DNA of 64,000 nucleotides, taken from contig NZ_JAMXRZ010000001.1 in the NCBI RefSeq assembly GCF_024124375.1, positions 62,001-126,000 on the forward strand, given 5' to 3'. Under the pieces are notes generated by a model. It was not told the origin of the DNA. It saw nothing but the letters and a program-made list of their open reading frames with translations, and ran no database searches. This DNA comes from Klenkia sp. PcliD-1-E. Lineage in GTDB: Bacteria; Actinomycetota; Actinomycetes; Mycobacteriales; Geodermatophilaceae. Below, one piece after another: positions 26,101 to 33,912 of this stretch. A program made the translations under genes and the position numbers. Within the stretch, counting starts at the first letter, position 1. The number at the start of each line of letters is the position of its first letter.

Positions 26101-26268
26101 TCAGGCCCCGGTGACCCGGTTCTGCGGGTCGAGCCCGGTCTCGGCGTCGGCCTCGTCGGCGCCCTCGGCGGGGTCGTCGGGGTGCGGGGTGCGGCCGCCG
26201 TCGTCGGTGGTGGCGGGGTCGGCGCCCTCGGCGGGGTCCTCGGGGTGGATCGGTGTGGTCTCGGTCAT
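26101..26268 (-). CDS. Small acidic repeat protein
   Basis: A 55-residue acidic protein with an internal duplication: HPEDPAEGADPAT near residue 8 and HPDDPAEGADEAD near residue 29, mirrored by a nearly identical DNA repeat at about 26160-26183 and 26223-26246. The ATG at 26268 is preceded by a purine-rich site; an in-frame ATG 9 codons earlier is less likely. No membrane segment or cysteine. Unknown function; similar in style to the protein at 15144-15308. Confidence 0.6.
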   Translation of the reverse strand: MTETTPIHPEDPAEGADPATTDDGGRTPHPDDPAEGADEADAETGLDPQNRVTGA

Positions 26269-26336
26269 GCCCCTCGGCCTGCCCGATCGGTGCACGCCCC
26301 AACCGTCGTCGGCCCGGCCGGGGCTAGCGTGCGGGC

Positions 26337-27284
26337 GTGGACCGGGACGACCTCGCCGCCCGCTACCGGCGGTTCGCCGACGTGGAGGCGGCCGTCGCCT
26401 CCCCGCAGTACGCCGCGCTGGCCCGTGCGGTCGCCGAGGACCCGCTGGTGCTCGACCTCCTGCTCGACCTGCCGCGGATCAAGCGCCAGCCCAACCTGCT
26501 GCTCGCCGTGCTGCGGCTGCTGGGCGGGGTCCCGGCCGACGGCGCGCAGCTGCACGACCGGGTCGCCGCCGACGGCGACCGCATCCGCGCGGAGATCCTG
26601 ACCCGCGCCACCCAGACCAACGAGCCGGCCCGCGCCGCGTCCCTGCTGCCCGCCCTGGCCAGGGTGGAGGGCCCGCTGGCGCTGGTGGAGGTCGGCTGCT
26701 CGGCCGGCCTGCTGCTCCAGCTGGACCGCTACGGCTACCGGTACGCGACGGCGGCGGGTGAGCACCGGGTCGGCCGCCAGGACGGGCTGCTGGTCGACTG
26801 CACGGTGGACGGCGAGCTGGCCCTGCCGGCGGACGTCCCGCAGGTGGTGCACCGGGTGGGCATCGACCGGAACCCGCTGGACCCCGCCGACCCCGACACG
26901 GTCGCCTGGCTGCGGGCGCTGGTCTGGCCGGGGCCGCAGCACGACGCCCGGCTGGCCCGACTGGACCCGGCCCTGGCGCTGGCCGCGGCGCACCCGCACG
27001 AGCGGGTCACCGGCGACCTGGTCGAGGAACTGCCCGGGGTCCTGGCGGGGCTGCCGGACGGCGCGACCCCGGTGGTGCTGGCCTCGATGACGCTGGTCTA
27101 CCTCGACGACGACGCCCGCGCCGGGTTCGCCGAGGCCACTGCGGGGGTGCACGTGCTGGCCGCCGAGGCACCCGGGGTGGTGGTCGACGTCCGGCCGGAC
27201 CCCCACGACCGGGTCGTCGTCTCCCTCGACGGCGAGCCGCTGCACCTGGCGGCCCCCCACGGCGGGGCGATCACCCCGCTCTGA
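26337..27284 (+). CDS. DUF2332 family protein
   Basis: Protein of 315 residues. Conserved family features are RYRRFADVEA at the N-terminus, a helical first half (LPRIKRQPNLLLAVLR), the motif TQTNEPARAASLLP, and a glycine-rich segment LVEVGCSAGLLL that resembles a SAM-binding motif I. The family is widespread in actinobacteria and is predicted to be methyltransferase-like, but no activity is established. It starts at a GTG and is transcribed alone, convergent with the ribokinase gene. Confidence 0.85.
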   Translation: MDRDDLAARYRRFADVEAAVASPQYAALARAVAEDPLVLDLLLDLPRIKRQPNLLLAVLRLLGGVPADGAQLHDRVAADGDRIRAEILTRATQTNEPARAASLLPALARVEGPLALVEVGCSAGLLLQLDRYGYRYATAAGEHRVGRQDGLLVDCTVDGELALPADVPQVVHRVGIDRNPLDPADPDTVAWLRALVWPGPQHDARLARLDPALALAAAHPHERVTGDLVEELPGVLAGLPDGATPVVLASMTLVYLDDDARAGFAEATAGVHVLAAEAPGVVVDVRPDPHDRVVVSLDGEPLHLAAPHGGAITPL

Positions 27285-27287
27285 GCG

Positions 27288-27342
27288 CGTCCTCCTGCAC
27301 CGGGGTCCGTCCTCCTGCACCAGATCCGGCGAGGGAGGACGG
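27288..27342. terminator. Direct repeat and hairpin between convergent genes
   Basis: CGTCCTCCTGCACC occurs twice (27288-27301 and 27308-27321). The second copy forms a 9-bp perfect stem, CCGTCCTCC (27307-27315) with GGAGGACGG (27334-27342). The element sits between the convergent DUF2332 and ribokinase stops, so a bidirectional terminator is likely. Confidence 0.6.
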
Positions 27343-27349
27343 AGTTCGA

Positions 27350-28288
27350 TCAACTCCCCTGATCGACGCGGGAGGCGGGGGGCAGGTCGGGCAGGGCGGC
27401 GCGCACGGCGGCGTCGTCGGGCAGGCCGCCGCGGGCACCCGGACCGGTGGTGGACAGCGCGGCGGCCACCGCGGCGTACCGCACCGCCTCGGCCAGCGAC
27501 GCGCCCCGGTCCAGCGCGGTGCACAGCGCACCGTTGAAGCAGTCGCCCGCCCCGGTGGTGTCCACCGGCGTCACCGGCAGCGGCGGTTGGTGCAGGGCCG
27601 CACCCCCGGCGGGGACGACCAGCACCCCGTTGCCGCCCAGGGTGACCACCACCGACCGCGCGGCCAGCCCCCGGGCGAGCCCGGCGACCCCGGCCAGGTC
27701 GTCGGCGGCGGCACCGGCCAGGTCGGCGAGCTCGTGCTCGTTGGGCACCAGGACGTCGACCTCGGCCAGCAGGTCGGCCGGCAGCGGCTGGGCGGGGGCG
27801 GGGTTGAGGACGACGGTGCCGGTGCACGCGCGGGCGGCGGCCAGCACCGTGGGCAGCGGCGTCTCCAGCTGCAGCAGCAGCACGCCGGCGTCGGCCACGG
27901 CGGGCACCTCGACGTCCGCGGCGGACACCGCGCCGTTGGCGCCGGGCACCACCACGATCAGGTTCTCCCCGCCCTCGGCCTCCACCGGGATCGTGGCGCT
28001 CCCGGTCGGGACGCCGGGGGTGGTGTGCACCAGCGCGGTGTCCACGCCGGCGTCGCGCAGGGCGGCCAGCTGGCGGGCGCCGGCGTCGTCGTCCCCGACC
28101 CTGCCGACCATCGCGACGGCACGGCCGGTGCCGTCACCCAGCCGGCCCGCGGCGGCGGCCTGGTTGGCGCCCTTGCCGCCGGGCAGCAGCTCCACCGCCG
28201 ACCCGATCACCGTCTCGCCGCGGCCGGGCAGGCGCCCGACGGTCACCACGAGGTCCTCGTTCAGGCTGCCCACGACCACGACGCTCAC
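27350..28288 (-). CDS. rbsK: Ribokinase (PfkB family sugar kinase)
   Basis: Kinase of 312 residues that phosphorylates ribose or a similar pentose. N-terminal substrate motif GSLNEDLVVTV and PGGKGANQAAAAGRLG; C-terminal ATP motif DTTGAGDCFNGAL with the catalytic Asp; the Asn in VPNEHELADL is typical of ribokinases. The GTG at 28288 starts directly before SVVVVGSLNEDL. No ribose transporter is adjacent, so the substrate is assigned by family only. Confidence 0.87.
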   Translation of the reverse strand: MSVVVVGSLNEDLVVTVGRLPGRGETVIGSAVELLPGGKGANQAAAAGRLGDGTGRAVAMVGRVGDDDAGARQLAALRDAGVDTALVHTTPGVPTGSATIPVEAEGGENLIVVVPGANGAVSAADVEVPAVADAGVLLLQLETPLPTVLAAARACTGTVVLNPAPAQPLPADLLAEVDVLVPNEHELADLAGAAADDLAGVAGLARGLAARSVVVTLGGNGVLVVPAGGAALHQPPLPVTPVDTTGAGDCFNGALCTALDRGASLAEAVRYAAVAAALSTTGPGARGGLPDDAAVRAALPDLPPASRVDQGS

Positions 28289-28346
28289 CCGCGGGAGCCT
28301 AGGGCGCCGCCGTTTCGGGCCCCCGGCCCGGCGGTAGGACGCCGAC

Positions 28347-28688
28347 GTGGCCGACGACGACAAGCAGACCCGGGACGAGTTCCACGACGCGGTGAACATG
28401 ACCGCCAAGGAGCTGGAGGAGTTCCTCGAGACCGACGAGTCGAAGGAGGTCGGGCAGAAGTCCGGCGGGTCGGGGGAGTCCACCGGCCACGCCTCGGGAC
28501 GGCGGATCGTGGACCTGCTCGGGACGAAGGTCGCCGACCTGACCGACGACGACCACCAGCACATGCAGAAGGTGACCAGCTACGTGAAGCGGCACCTGGC
28601 GCAGGGCCCGCCGAAGGAGGACGTCGAGCACTCCCACTGGCGCTACTCGCTGATGAACTGGGGCCACGACCCGCTCAAGGACGGCTAG
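28347..28688 (+). CDS. DUF3140 family protein
   Basis: A 113-residue charged protein with family features FHDAVNMTAKELEEFLETDESKEVG, the Gly/Ser-rich stretch QKSGGSGESTGHASGR, and the C-terminal block HMQKVTSYVKRHLAQGP with HWRYSLMNWGHDP. It is often annotated as DNA-binding or hypothetical; no role is proven. It begins at a GTG and is followed after 10 bases by the methyltransferase gene. Confidence 0.85.
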   Translation: MADDDKQTRDEFHDAVNMTAKELEEFLETDESKEVGQKSGGSGESTGHASGRRIVDLLGTKVADLTDDDHQHMQKVTSYVKRHLAQGPPKEDVEHSHWRYSLMNWGHDPLKDG

Positions 28689-28698
28689 CGTCCCCGGC

Positions 28699-29394
28699 GT
28701 GCAGCGCAACGACCCCGCCCAGTACGACGAGCTCGCCGACCAGTGGTGGCAGCCCTCGGGCGGGTTCGCGATGCTGCACTGGCTGGCCGCCTCGCGCGCC
28801 GAGCACATCCCGCCCGCCGCGTCGCCGGACGCGGTGCTGGTGGACCTGGCCTGCGGCGGTGGGCTCATGGCCCCCCACGTGCAGCGGCTGGGGTACCGGC
28901 ACGTCGGCGTCGACCTGGGTGCGGCCGGCCTGCGGCTGGCCCGCGACCACGGGGTCGCCGCCGTCCGGGGGTCGGTGCTCGCGGTCCCGCTGGCCGACGG
29001 GTGCGCCGACGTCGTGGTGTGCGGCGAGGTGCTCGAGCACGTCGCCGACGACGTCGCGGTGCTGGGCGAGTGCGCCCGGCTGCTCAAGCCTGGCGGGGCG
29101 CTGGTGGTCGACGCGATCGCGGACTCCCGGCTGGCCGGCCCGGTCGCGGTGACGCTGGCCGAGAAGATCCCGGGCGGTCCGCCGCCGGGCATCCACGACC
29201 CCGCTCTCTTCGTCGACCGTCGTCGGCTGCTCGCCGCCGCCGACCGGCTGAGTCTGGACCTGCGGCTGGTCGGGCTGCGGCCCTCGGTCCGCGACGTGGT
29301 GGCCTGGAAGCGGGGACGGCGGGACGGCGTGCGCATGCGGCCGATGCGGTGGAGCGGCATCCTGTTCGCCGGCTACGGCCGGAAACGGCCGTAG
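28699..29394 (+). CDS. Class I SAM-dependent methyltransferase (UbiG-like)
   Basis: Methyltransferase of 231 residues. SAM motif I VLVDLACGGGL lies near residue 50, the acidic motif II HVGVDLG follows, then VVVCGEVLEHV and LLKPGGALVV (motif III). It resembles ubiquinone 3-O-methyltransferases. Its direct upstream position to a type III polyketide synthase, 43 bases apart on the same strand, suggests it methylates the phenolic or quinone product of that enzyme; this is inferred from similar actinobacterial loci. Confidence 0.87.
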   Translation: MQRNDPAQYDELADQWWQPSGGFAMLHWLAASRAEHIPPAASPDAVLVDLACGGGLMAPHVQRLGYRHVGVDLGAAGLRLARDHGVAAVRGSVLAVPLADGCADVVVCGEVLEHVADDVAVLGECARLLKPGGALVVDAIADSRLAGPVAVTLAEKIPGGPPPGIHDPALFVDRRRLLAAADRLSLDLRLVGLRPSVRDVVAWKRGRRDGVRMRPMRWSGILFAGYGRKRP

Positions 29395-29437
29395 CCCGTA
29401 CCGTCGGAGAAGTGACGCTTCCCCAGGGCCGCACCCG

Positions 29438-30466
29438 ATGACCGCCGCCGTCGTCACCGGTTCCGGTCGGGCGCTGCCGGCGACCTACACGCAGGAGGAC
29501 GTCTGGGAGGGCTTTTTCGCCCAGCACTACGCCGGGCTGCGCTCGGCGAAGCGGGTGTTCTCCGCATCGGGGGTCACTACCCGGCACGCGGTCGTGAACC
29601 CGGTGCACGAGGACATCTCGCAGTGGGGCACCGGCGCCCGGATGGCCCGCTACGTCGACGAGGCCATGCCGCTGGGCAAGCAGGCGGTCGCCGCGGCCCT
29701 GGACTCCGCGGGCCTGGCACCGGGGGACGTCGGCCTGTTCTCCGTCGTCACCTGCACCGGGTACGCCACCCCGGGCCTGGACATCCGGCTGGCCAGCGAC
29801 CTGGGCATGCCCGCCGGCGTGCAGCGGCTGCTGGTCGGCCACATGGGCTGCTACGCCGCGCTGCCCGGCCTCGGCGCCGTCGGTGACTACGTGGTCGCCC
29901 GGTCCCGGCCGGCGGTGATGCTGTGCGTGGAGCTGACCAGCCTGCACGTGCAGCCCGCCCGGCACGACCTCTCGCAGGTCGTGGCGCACGCGCTGTTCAG
30001 CGACGCGGCCTCCGCCGTGGTCCTGGAGCCCGGTGCCCGCCGCGGCCTGCGGGTCGCGGCCACCGTGGCCCGCACCGACTCCTCCACCGCCGACCACATG
30101 ACCTGGGACGTCACGGACCTGGGCTTCAAGATGGGCCTGTCGCCGCGGGTGCCCGACGTGCTGTCCCGGCACGTCGGCGACGTCGTGCAGGAGCTGCTGG
30201 ACACCGCGGGCCTGCAGGTCGGCGATGTGGCCGGCTGGGCGGTGCACCCCGGTGGCCCGCGGATCCTGGACGTCGTCCGCGACCAGCTCGGGCTGGCCGA
30301 GGAGCAGCTGGCGCCCTCGCGGCGGGTGCTGGCCCAGCACGGCAACTGCTCGTCGGCGACGGTCCTGCTGGTGCTCGACGAGCTCGGCGACGTCGACGGA
30401 CCGGTCGTGGCGATGGCTTTCGGGCCGGGCCTGACGCTCTACGCCACCCTGCTGCTGCCGGCCTGA
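29438..30466 (+). CDS. Type III polyketide synthase (chalcone/stilbene synthase family)
   Basis: Homodimeric ketosynthase (342 aa, normal length) that extends an acyl-CoA starter with malonyl-CoA and cyclises the chain to an alkylresorcinol, alkylpyrone or similar product. The catalytic triad is complete: Cys138 in GHMGCYA, His270 in AVHPGGPRIL and Asn303 in QHGNCSSAT. The C-terminal GFGPG-type loop reads AFGPGLTLY. The ATG at 29438 follows the methyltransferase. No FAD hydroxylase is adjacent, so the tailoring is probably limited to methylation. Confidence 0.92.
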   Translation: MTAAVVTGSGRALPATYTQEDVWEGFFAQHYAGLRSAKRVFSASGVTTRHAVVNPVHEDISQWGTGARMARYVDEAMPLGKQAVAAALDSAGLAPGDVGLFSVVTCTGYATPGLDIRLASDLGMPAGVQRLLVGHMGCYAALPGLGAVGDYVVARSRPAVMLCVELTSLHVQPARHDLSQVVAHALFSDAASAVVLEPGARRGLRVAATVARTDSSTADHMTWDVTDLGFKMGLSPRVPDVLSRHVGDVVQELLDTAGLQVGDVAGWAVHPGGPRILDVVRDQLGLAEEQLAPSRRVLAQHGNCSSATVLLVLDELGDVDGPVVAMAFGPGLTLYATLLLPA

Positions 30467-30498
30467 GCACCGGGGACCGGGCGGGGGCAGGGCCCGGT

Positions 30499-30525
30499 AG
30501 CTGAACGGTGGTGTTCCGGTCAGCT
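30499..30525 (+). terminator. Hairpin after the type III PKS gene
   Basis: The arms AGCTGAACGG and CCGGTCAGCT pair at nine of ten positions around a 7-base loop, 32 bases after the PKS stop. No T run follows. The remaining sequence to 30641 shows no gene. Confidence 0.45.
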
Positions 30526-30641
30526 GTGCCGATCCTGGCGGGTTCCCGTGCGGCGGGCCAGCCGCCGTGCGGCCGGTGGGACCGGTGGTGCACGACCTGG
30601 TCCCGAGCCGCGGCGGGTCGGCACGCAGCGCGACGGGCGAC

Positions 30642-31169
30642 TCACCAGAGGCTGCCGCGCCGCCAGTCGCAGACCAGCACCCCGGTGGCGTCGACCGGCT
30701 CGACCGGCAGCACGTAGACCCACGAGTCGTCGCCGTCCACCACGCCGTCGGGGGTGAGGCAGCGCAACGGACCGGTCCAGCGGGTCCAGCCGCGCGCGTC
30801 GTAGAGGGCGGCGCCGTCCTCGCTGGCGGCCAGTGCGCCCAGCTCGAAGCCGCCCCGGACCAGCCGTTCGACCTCGGCCATCACCGCGCCCGCGATGCCC
30901 TGCCTCCGGGCGTGCGCGGCGACCGCGACCGCCTCGACGTACCCGGTGCGCAGCGTGCGGTCCCCGGCGAGCAGCTGGCGGCCGACGACGGCGGCGTGCC
31001 CGACCAGCTCGCCGTCGCGACGGGCCAGCACGTGCACCCCACCCAGGGCGTGGCCCCAGTCCTCGTCGGAGAAGTGCTCGTCGCCGGCGAAGGCGTCGTC
31101 CAGCAGTGCCCGCAGCTCCCGCCGTCCCGCCGGGGTCAGGTCGGCGGTCGGCAGGGTGCGCAGCTCCAC
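30642..31169 (-). CDS. GNAT acetyltransferase of the aminoglycoside 2'-N-acetyltransferase family
   Basis: GNAT enzyme of 175 residues. It follows the mycobacterial AAC(2')-I proteins (about 181 aa) along its whole length: the DWGHALGGVHVLA, GYVEAVAVAAHARRQGIAGAVM (acetyl-CoA loop), RGGFELGALAASEDGAALYDARGW and VLVCDWRRGSLW blocks all correspond. Family enzymes transfer acetyl from acetyl-CoA to the 2'-amino group of aminoglycosides; intrinsic mycobacterial copies often give little resistance and may have another physiological substrate. The GTG start lies 5 bases after the FMN reductase stop, so the two are an operon. Confidence 0.87.
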   Translation of the reverse strand: MELRTLPTADLTPAGRRELRALLDDAFAGDEHFSDEDWGHALGGVHVLARRDGELVGHAAVVGRQLLAGDRTLRTGYVEAVAVAAHARRQGIAGAVMAEVERLVRGGFELGALAASEDGAALYDARGWTRWTGPLRCLTPDGVVDGDDSWVYVLPVEPVDATGVLVCDWRRGSLW

Positions 31170-31174
31170 ACCGG

Positions 31175-31744
31175 TCAGTCTCGCGGGCCCCGCAGCTTGG
31201 CGGTCAACCGGGCGATCTCGTCGAGCATCGCGGTGGCCCCGGCCTCCAGCTCCGCGTTGCCGGTGAACACGCCGTCGTCGTCGATGAACTGCTGGAAGAA
31301 CGGGATCGTGGCCGCCTCGACGACGGGGACCATGCGCAGCGCGCCCAGCACCGGCTTGAGCGCGGCCGCGGACCGGGTGCCCGCCGAGACGCCGCCGTAG
31401 GAGACCAGGCCGGCGGCCTTGTCGGCCCACTCGTGGAAGAGGAAGTCGATGGCGTTCTTCAGCCCACCGGGCATCGAGTGGTTGTACTCGGGGAACACGA
31501 AGACGAACGCGTCGGCGCGGGACACGGTCGCCGACCACGCCCTGGTGTGGTCCTTCGTGTACTGGCCCAGCCGCGGGTGGTTCGGCTCGTCGAGGACCGG
31601 GAGTCCCGCGTCGGCCAGGTCGACCAGCTCGACGTCGAAGCCGCCGTGCGCCTCCGCCTGCGCAGCCACCCAGCGGGCGACGGCGATGCCCTTGCGGCCG
31701 GGGCGGGTGCTGCCGGCGATGACCTGCAGGACGGGACGGGGCAC
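31175..31744 (-). CDS. NADPH-dependent FMN reductase family protein
   Basis: Flavodoxin-like quinone or flavin reductase of 189 residues. The phosphate loop GSTRPGRKGIAVARWV and the flavin motif PEYNHSMPGGLKNAIDFL are diagnostic; VSYGGVSAGTRS binds the flavin ring. The ribosome site GAGGAG lies 7 bases before the GTG at 31744. It is likely to reduce quinones or free flavin with NAD(P)H. It is transcribed with the AAC(2')-like gene. Confidence 0.9.
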   Translation of the reverse strand: MPRPVLQVIAGSTRPGRKGIAVARWVAAQAEAHGGFDVELVDLADAGLPVLDEPNHPRLGQYTKDHTRAWSATVSRADAFVFVFPEYNHSMPGGLKNAIDFLFHEWADKAAGLVSYGGVSAGTRSAAALKPVLGALRMVPVVEAATIPFFQQFIDDDGVFTGNAELEAGATAMLDEIARLTAKLRGPRD

Positions 31745-31793
31745 GACGGGGCTCCTCGGGCTCGGTGGTTGAGCCTTCAAACTACTCCGCAGG

Positions 31794-32105
31794 TCACCGT
31801 GCCACGGTGAGCAGGGCCCCGTGGTCGCACCGGGCCCGGTCCAGGACGGGGTGCCGGGCCAGCGCCGGCAGCCCGCGCTGCCGCAGCGCCTCGTTCACCG
31901 CGACCACCAGGGCCAGCTCGTCGGACCCCCGCCAGTCGCGGTCGCCGTCCAGCCTGCGGCGGACCTCGGCCAGGGGCTCGCCACCGCCGACCTCCAGGTA
32001 CAGCAGCCAGACCTGCCGCACCGTCCAGCCGCTGGCCCGCCAGGCGTCCAGGAGGTCGTCGTCCGTGCTGGGCAGGTCCGCCGTCCCCCCGGTCCGCGTG
32101 CTCAC
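31794..32105 (-). CDS. Hypothetical protein
   Basis: A 103-residue soluble protein beginning STRTGGTADLPSTDDDLLD. Features: a Trp-rich helix (WRASGWTVRQVWLLYLEVGG) and a charged second half (RRRLDGDRDWRGSDELALVVAVNEALRQRG). A nearly ideal ribosome site (AGGAGGGG) precedes the GTG at 32105, which strongly supports translation. I do not recognise the family. It lies divergent to the LysR gene and might be its target. Confidence 0.7.
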   Translation of the reverse strand: MSTRTGGTADLPSTDDDLLDAWRASGWTVRQVWLLYLEVGGGEPLAEVRRRLDGDRDWRGSDELALVVAVNEALRQRGLPALARHPVLDRARCDHGALLTVAR

Positions 32106-32228
32106 CGACGTCCCCCTCCTGTGGCGGGTGAGGACCCGCCGTCCCCGGTCCGGTGAACCTACGCAGGGCGGGGGTGCGGACGCAGCCGTCCGGGACGGCC
32201 CGCGGCATCGCGTCTCCCGGGCGGGCGG

Positions 32229-32245
32229 CATCGCGCCGGGCGATG
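32229..32245. promoter_or_regulatory. CATCGC-N5-GCGATG palindrome in the LysR gene upstream region
   Basis: CATCGC (32229-32234) and GCGATG (32240-32245) form a perfect palindrome. A further CATCGCG lies at 32206-32212 and GCGATG at 32291-32296. LysR regulators often bind such sites in the divergent region between themselves and a target gene. Confidence 0.5.
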
Positions 32246-32329
32246 AATGCATGGCGCGCAACCGTTCCGATTCGGCCCCGGGTCGGATGTGCGATGCTCG
32301 TCACGCCGGTGCGGATCTCCGGAGGTGGC

Positions 32330-33253
32330 GTGGACCTGCCCAGCCTGGACCTCAACCTGGTCGTCGTCCTGCAGGCCCTGCTCGAGGAGCGCAACGTCAC
32401 CCGCGCGGGCAGGCGCGTGGGCCTCAGCCAGTCCGGCGCCAGCACCGCGCTGGCGCGGCTGCGCCGGCACTTCGACGACCCGGTGCTGGTGCGGGCCGAG
32501 GGCGGCTACCAGCTGACCCCGTTGGCGGTGGCCCTGCAGGCCCAGCTGGGCCCGCTGCTGCAGCAGCTGACCGACGTGGTGAACGCCCAGCCGCGCTTCG
32601 ACCCCGCGACCACCCGGCGCCGGTTCGCGATCGGCTGCTCGGACTCGGTGCTCGCGGTGCTCGGACCGCGGATCTCGGCCGCGGTCGAGCGGCAGGCACC
32701 CGGGGTGGTCCTGGACTTCCGTGCCCTCGACGGCCGGCTGCTCACCGACCCGGACGCGGTGCTGCAGGACGTCGACCTGCTGATCAGCTCGCGGGGCACG
32801 GTGGCCCTGCCGGGGGTGCCCAACGCCGACCTCTACCAGGACCGATGGGTCTGCCTGGCCTGGCGCGGCAACACCGACGTGCCCGAGCAGCTGGGCCTGG
32901 ACGACGTCCGGCGGGCGGGCTGGGTCATCCCGTTCCACGACGTCGTCCCGGCCACCCCGGCCGACACCGCGCTCAGCGGGCTGTCGATCGAGCGACGCTG
33001 TGCGGTGCGGTGCGAGTCCTTCGCGTCGCTGCCCCGGCTGCTGGTGGGGACAGGCCACCTCGCCCTGGTCCCGCAGCGGCTGGTGCCCCGCCCGGCGGAG
33101 GGGGACCTGCGGGAGCTGCGGATGCCGGTGGCGCTGCCGCCGATCACCCAGGCGGCCTGGTGGTACGCCGGCCGGCGCCTGGACCCCGGCCACCAGTGGC
33201 TGGTCGCCACCCTGCGCGCCGAGGCGACCGGGGTGGACCCGTTGCCAGGTTGA
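32330..33253 (+). CDS. LysR-family transcriptional regulator
   Basis: Regulator of 307 residues with an N-terminal winged helix (residues 3-62: LNLVVVLQALLEERNVTRAGRRVGLSQSGASTALARLRRHFDDPVLVR) and a C-terminal substrate-binding-protein-like ligand domain. The N-terminal style LDLNLL...LLEERNVTRAG and a dimer interface near residue 90 fit the NodD/NahR-like branch. GGAGG lies just upstream of the GTG at 32330; the longer frame to 32153 has no support. The effector is unknown. Confidence 0.88.
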   Translation: MDLPSLDLNLVVVLQALLEERNVTRAGRRVGLSQSGASTALARLRRHFDDPVLVRAEGGYQLTPLAVALQAQLGPLLQQLTDVVNAQPRFDPATTRRRFAIGCSDSVLAVLGPRISAAVERQAPGVVLDFRALDGRLLTDPDAVLQDVDLLISSRGTVALPGVPNADLYQDRWVCLAWRGNTDVPEQLGLDDVRRAGWVIPFHDVVPATPADTALSGLSIERRCAVRCESFASLPRLLVGTGHLALVPQRLVPRPAEGDLRELRMPVALPPITQAAWWYAGRRLDPGHQWLVATLRAEATGVDPLPG

Positions 33254-33286
33254 CCGTCAGGGCGGACCCGGACGACGTCCCCGGGG

Positions 33287-33736
33287 TCAGCCCGCCGGAC
33301 CGCTGGGCATGAGCGCCCAGACGGTCTTGCAGTCCTCGCGGGTGGTCCAGCCGCAGGACAGCGAGACGTGCGAGACCATGCCCAGGCCCATCCCGCCCTG
33401 GGCCGGGTCGCGCGTGGCCTCGGGTCGCGGCGGGTTCTCGGTGTCGCGGTCGGAGACCAGGACGAGCAACCCGTCCCGGGCTGCGCGGACCTCGACCTCG
33501 ACGGGCGGTCGCCCGTGCCGCAGCCCGTTGGACATCAGCTCGTCGAGGGCGAGCACGCACTGCTCGATGCGGTCCTCGTCCAGGTCGGGCAACCCCGATG
33601 TCTCGACCGGGTCGGTGATCCGGGCCCGGAACTGCCGCCGGACGTGGGTCAGCTCCTCGAGGTCGGTCGGCATCCACGACCAGCAGGCCTCCGAGGGCGG
33701 CGGGTCCCTGCGGGTCCATGCATGCCCAGCCGACAT
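33287..33736 (-). CDS. Anti-sigma-factor-type ATPase (HATPase_c_2)
   Basis: Serine-kinase/anti-sigma-like protein of 149 residues. The GHKL ATP-binding fold shows the N box LALDELMSNGLRHG and the G box GGMGLGMVSHV, with no phospho-His domain, as in RsbW/SpoIIAB-like proteins. It is likely to bind and inhibit a sigma factor or phosphorylate a STAS antagonist such as the one at 39501. Starts at the ATG at 33736 after GGCAGGA. A repeated motif lies just upstream. Confidence 0.82.
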   Translation of the reverse strand: MSAGHAWTRRDPPPSEACWSWMPTDLEELTHVRRQFRARITDPVETSGLPDLDEDRIEQCVLALDELMSNGLRHGRPPVEVEVRAARDGLLVLVSDRDTENPPRPEATRDPAQGGMGLGMVSHVSLSCGWTTREDCKTVWALMPSGPAG

Positions 33737-33801
33737 CGTCCTGCCCCTCGTCGCGCCGCACCCCGACAGCGCAGACACCTGCCACTGCCCGGCGCGCTGC
33801 A

Positions 33802-33833
33802 CCTGAAACGGGACCTAGGTCCTGAATCGGGAC
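33802..33833. promoter_or_regulatory. Direct repeats around a GGACCTAGGTCC palindrome
   Basis: CCTGAAACGGGAC (33802-33814) and CCTGAATCGGGAC (33821-33833) are 19 bases apart, and between and across them lies the perfect palindrome GGACCTAGGTCC (33811-33822). The site is in the divergent region between the anti-sigma-type ATPase gene and the gene at 33913. A similar core recurs at 37861-37886. Confidence 0.6.
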
Positions 33834-33912
33834 GACCGGGTTGACCCGGGTGGGCCCGGGTCGGTGGACTGAGCCATAGCGATACAGGACCGTCCATTCC
33901 CCAGGGGGGCTC

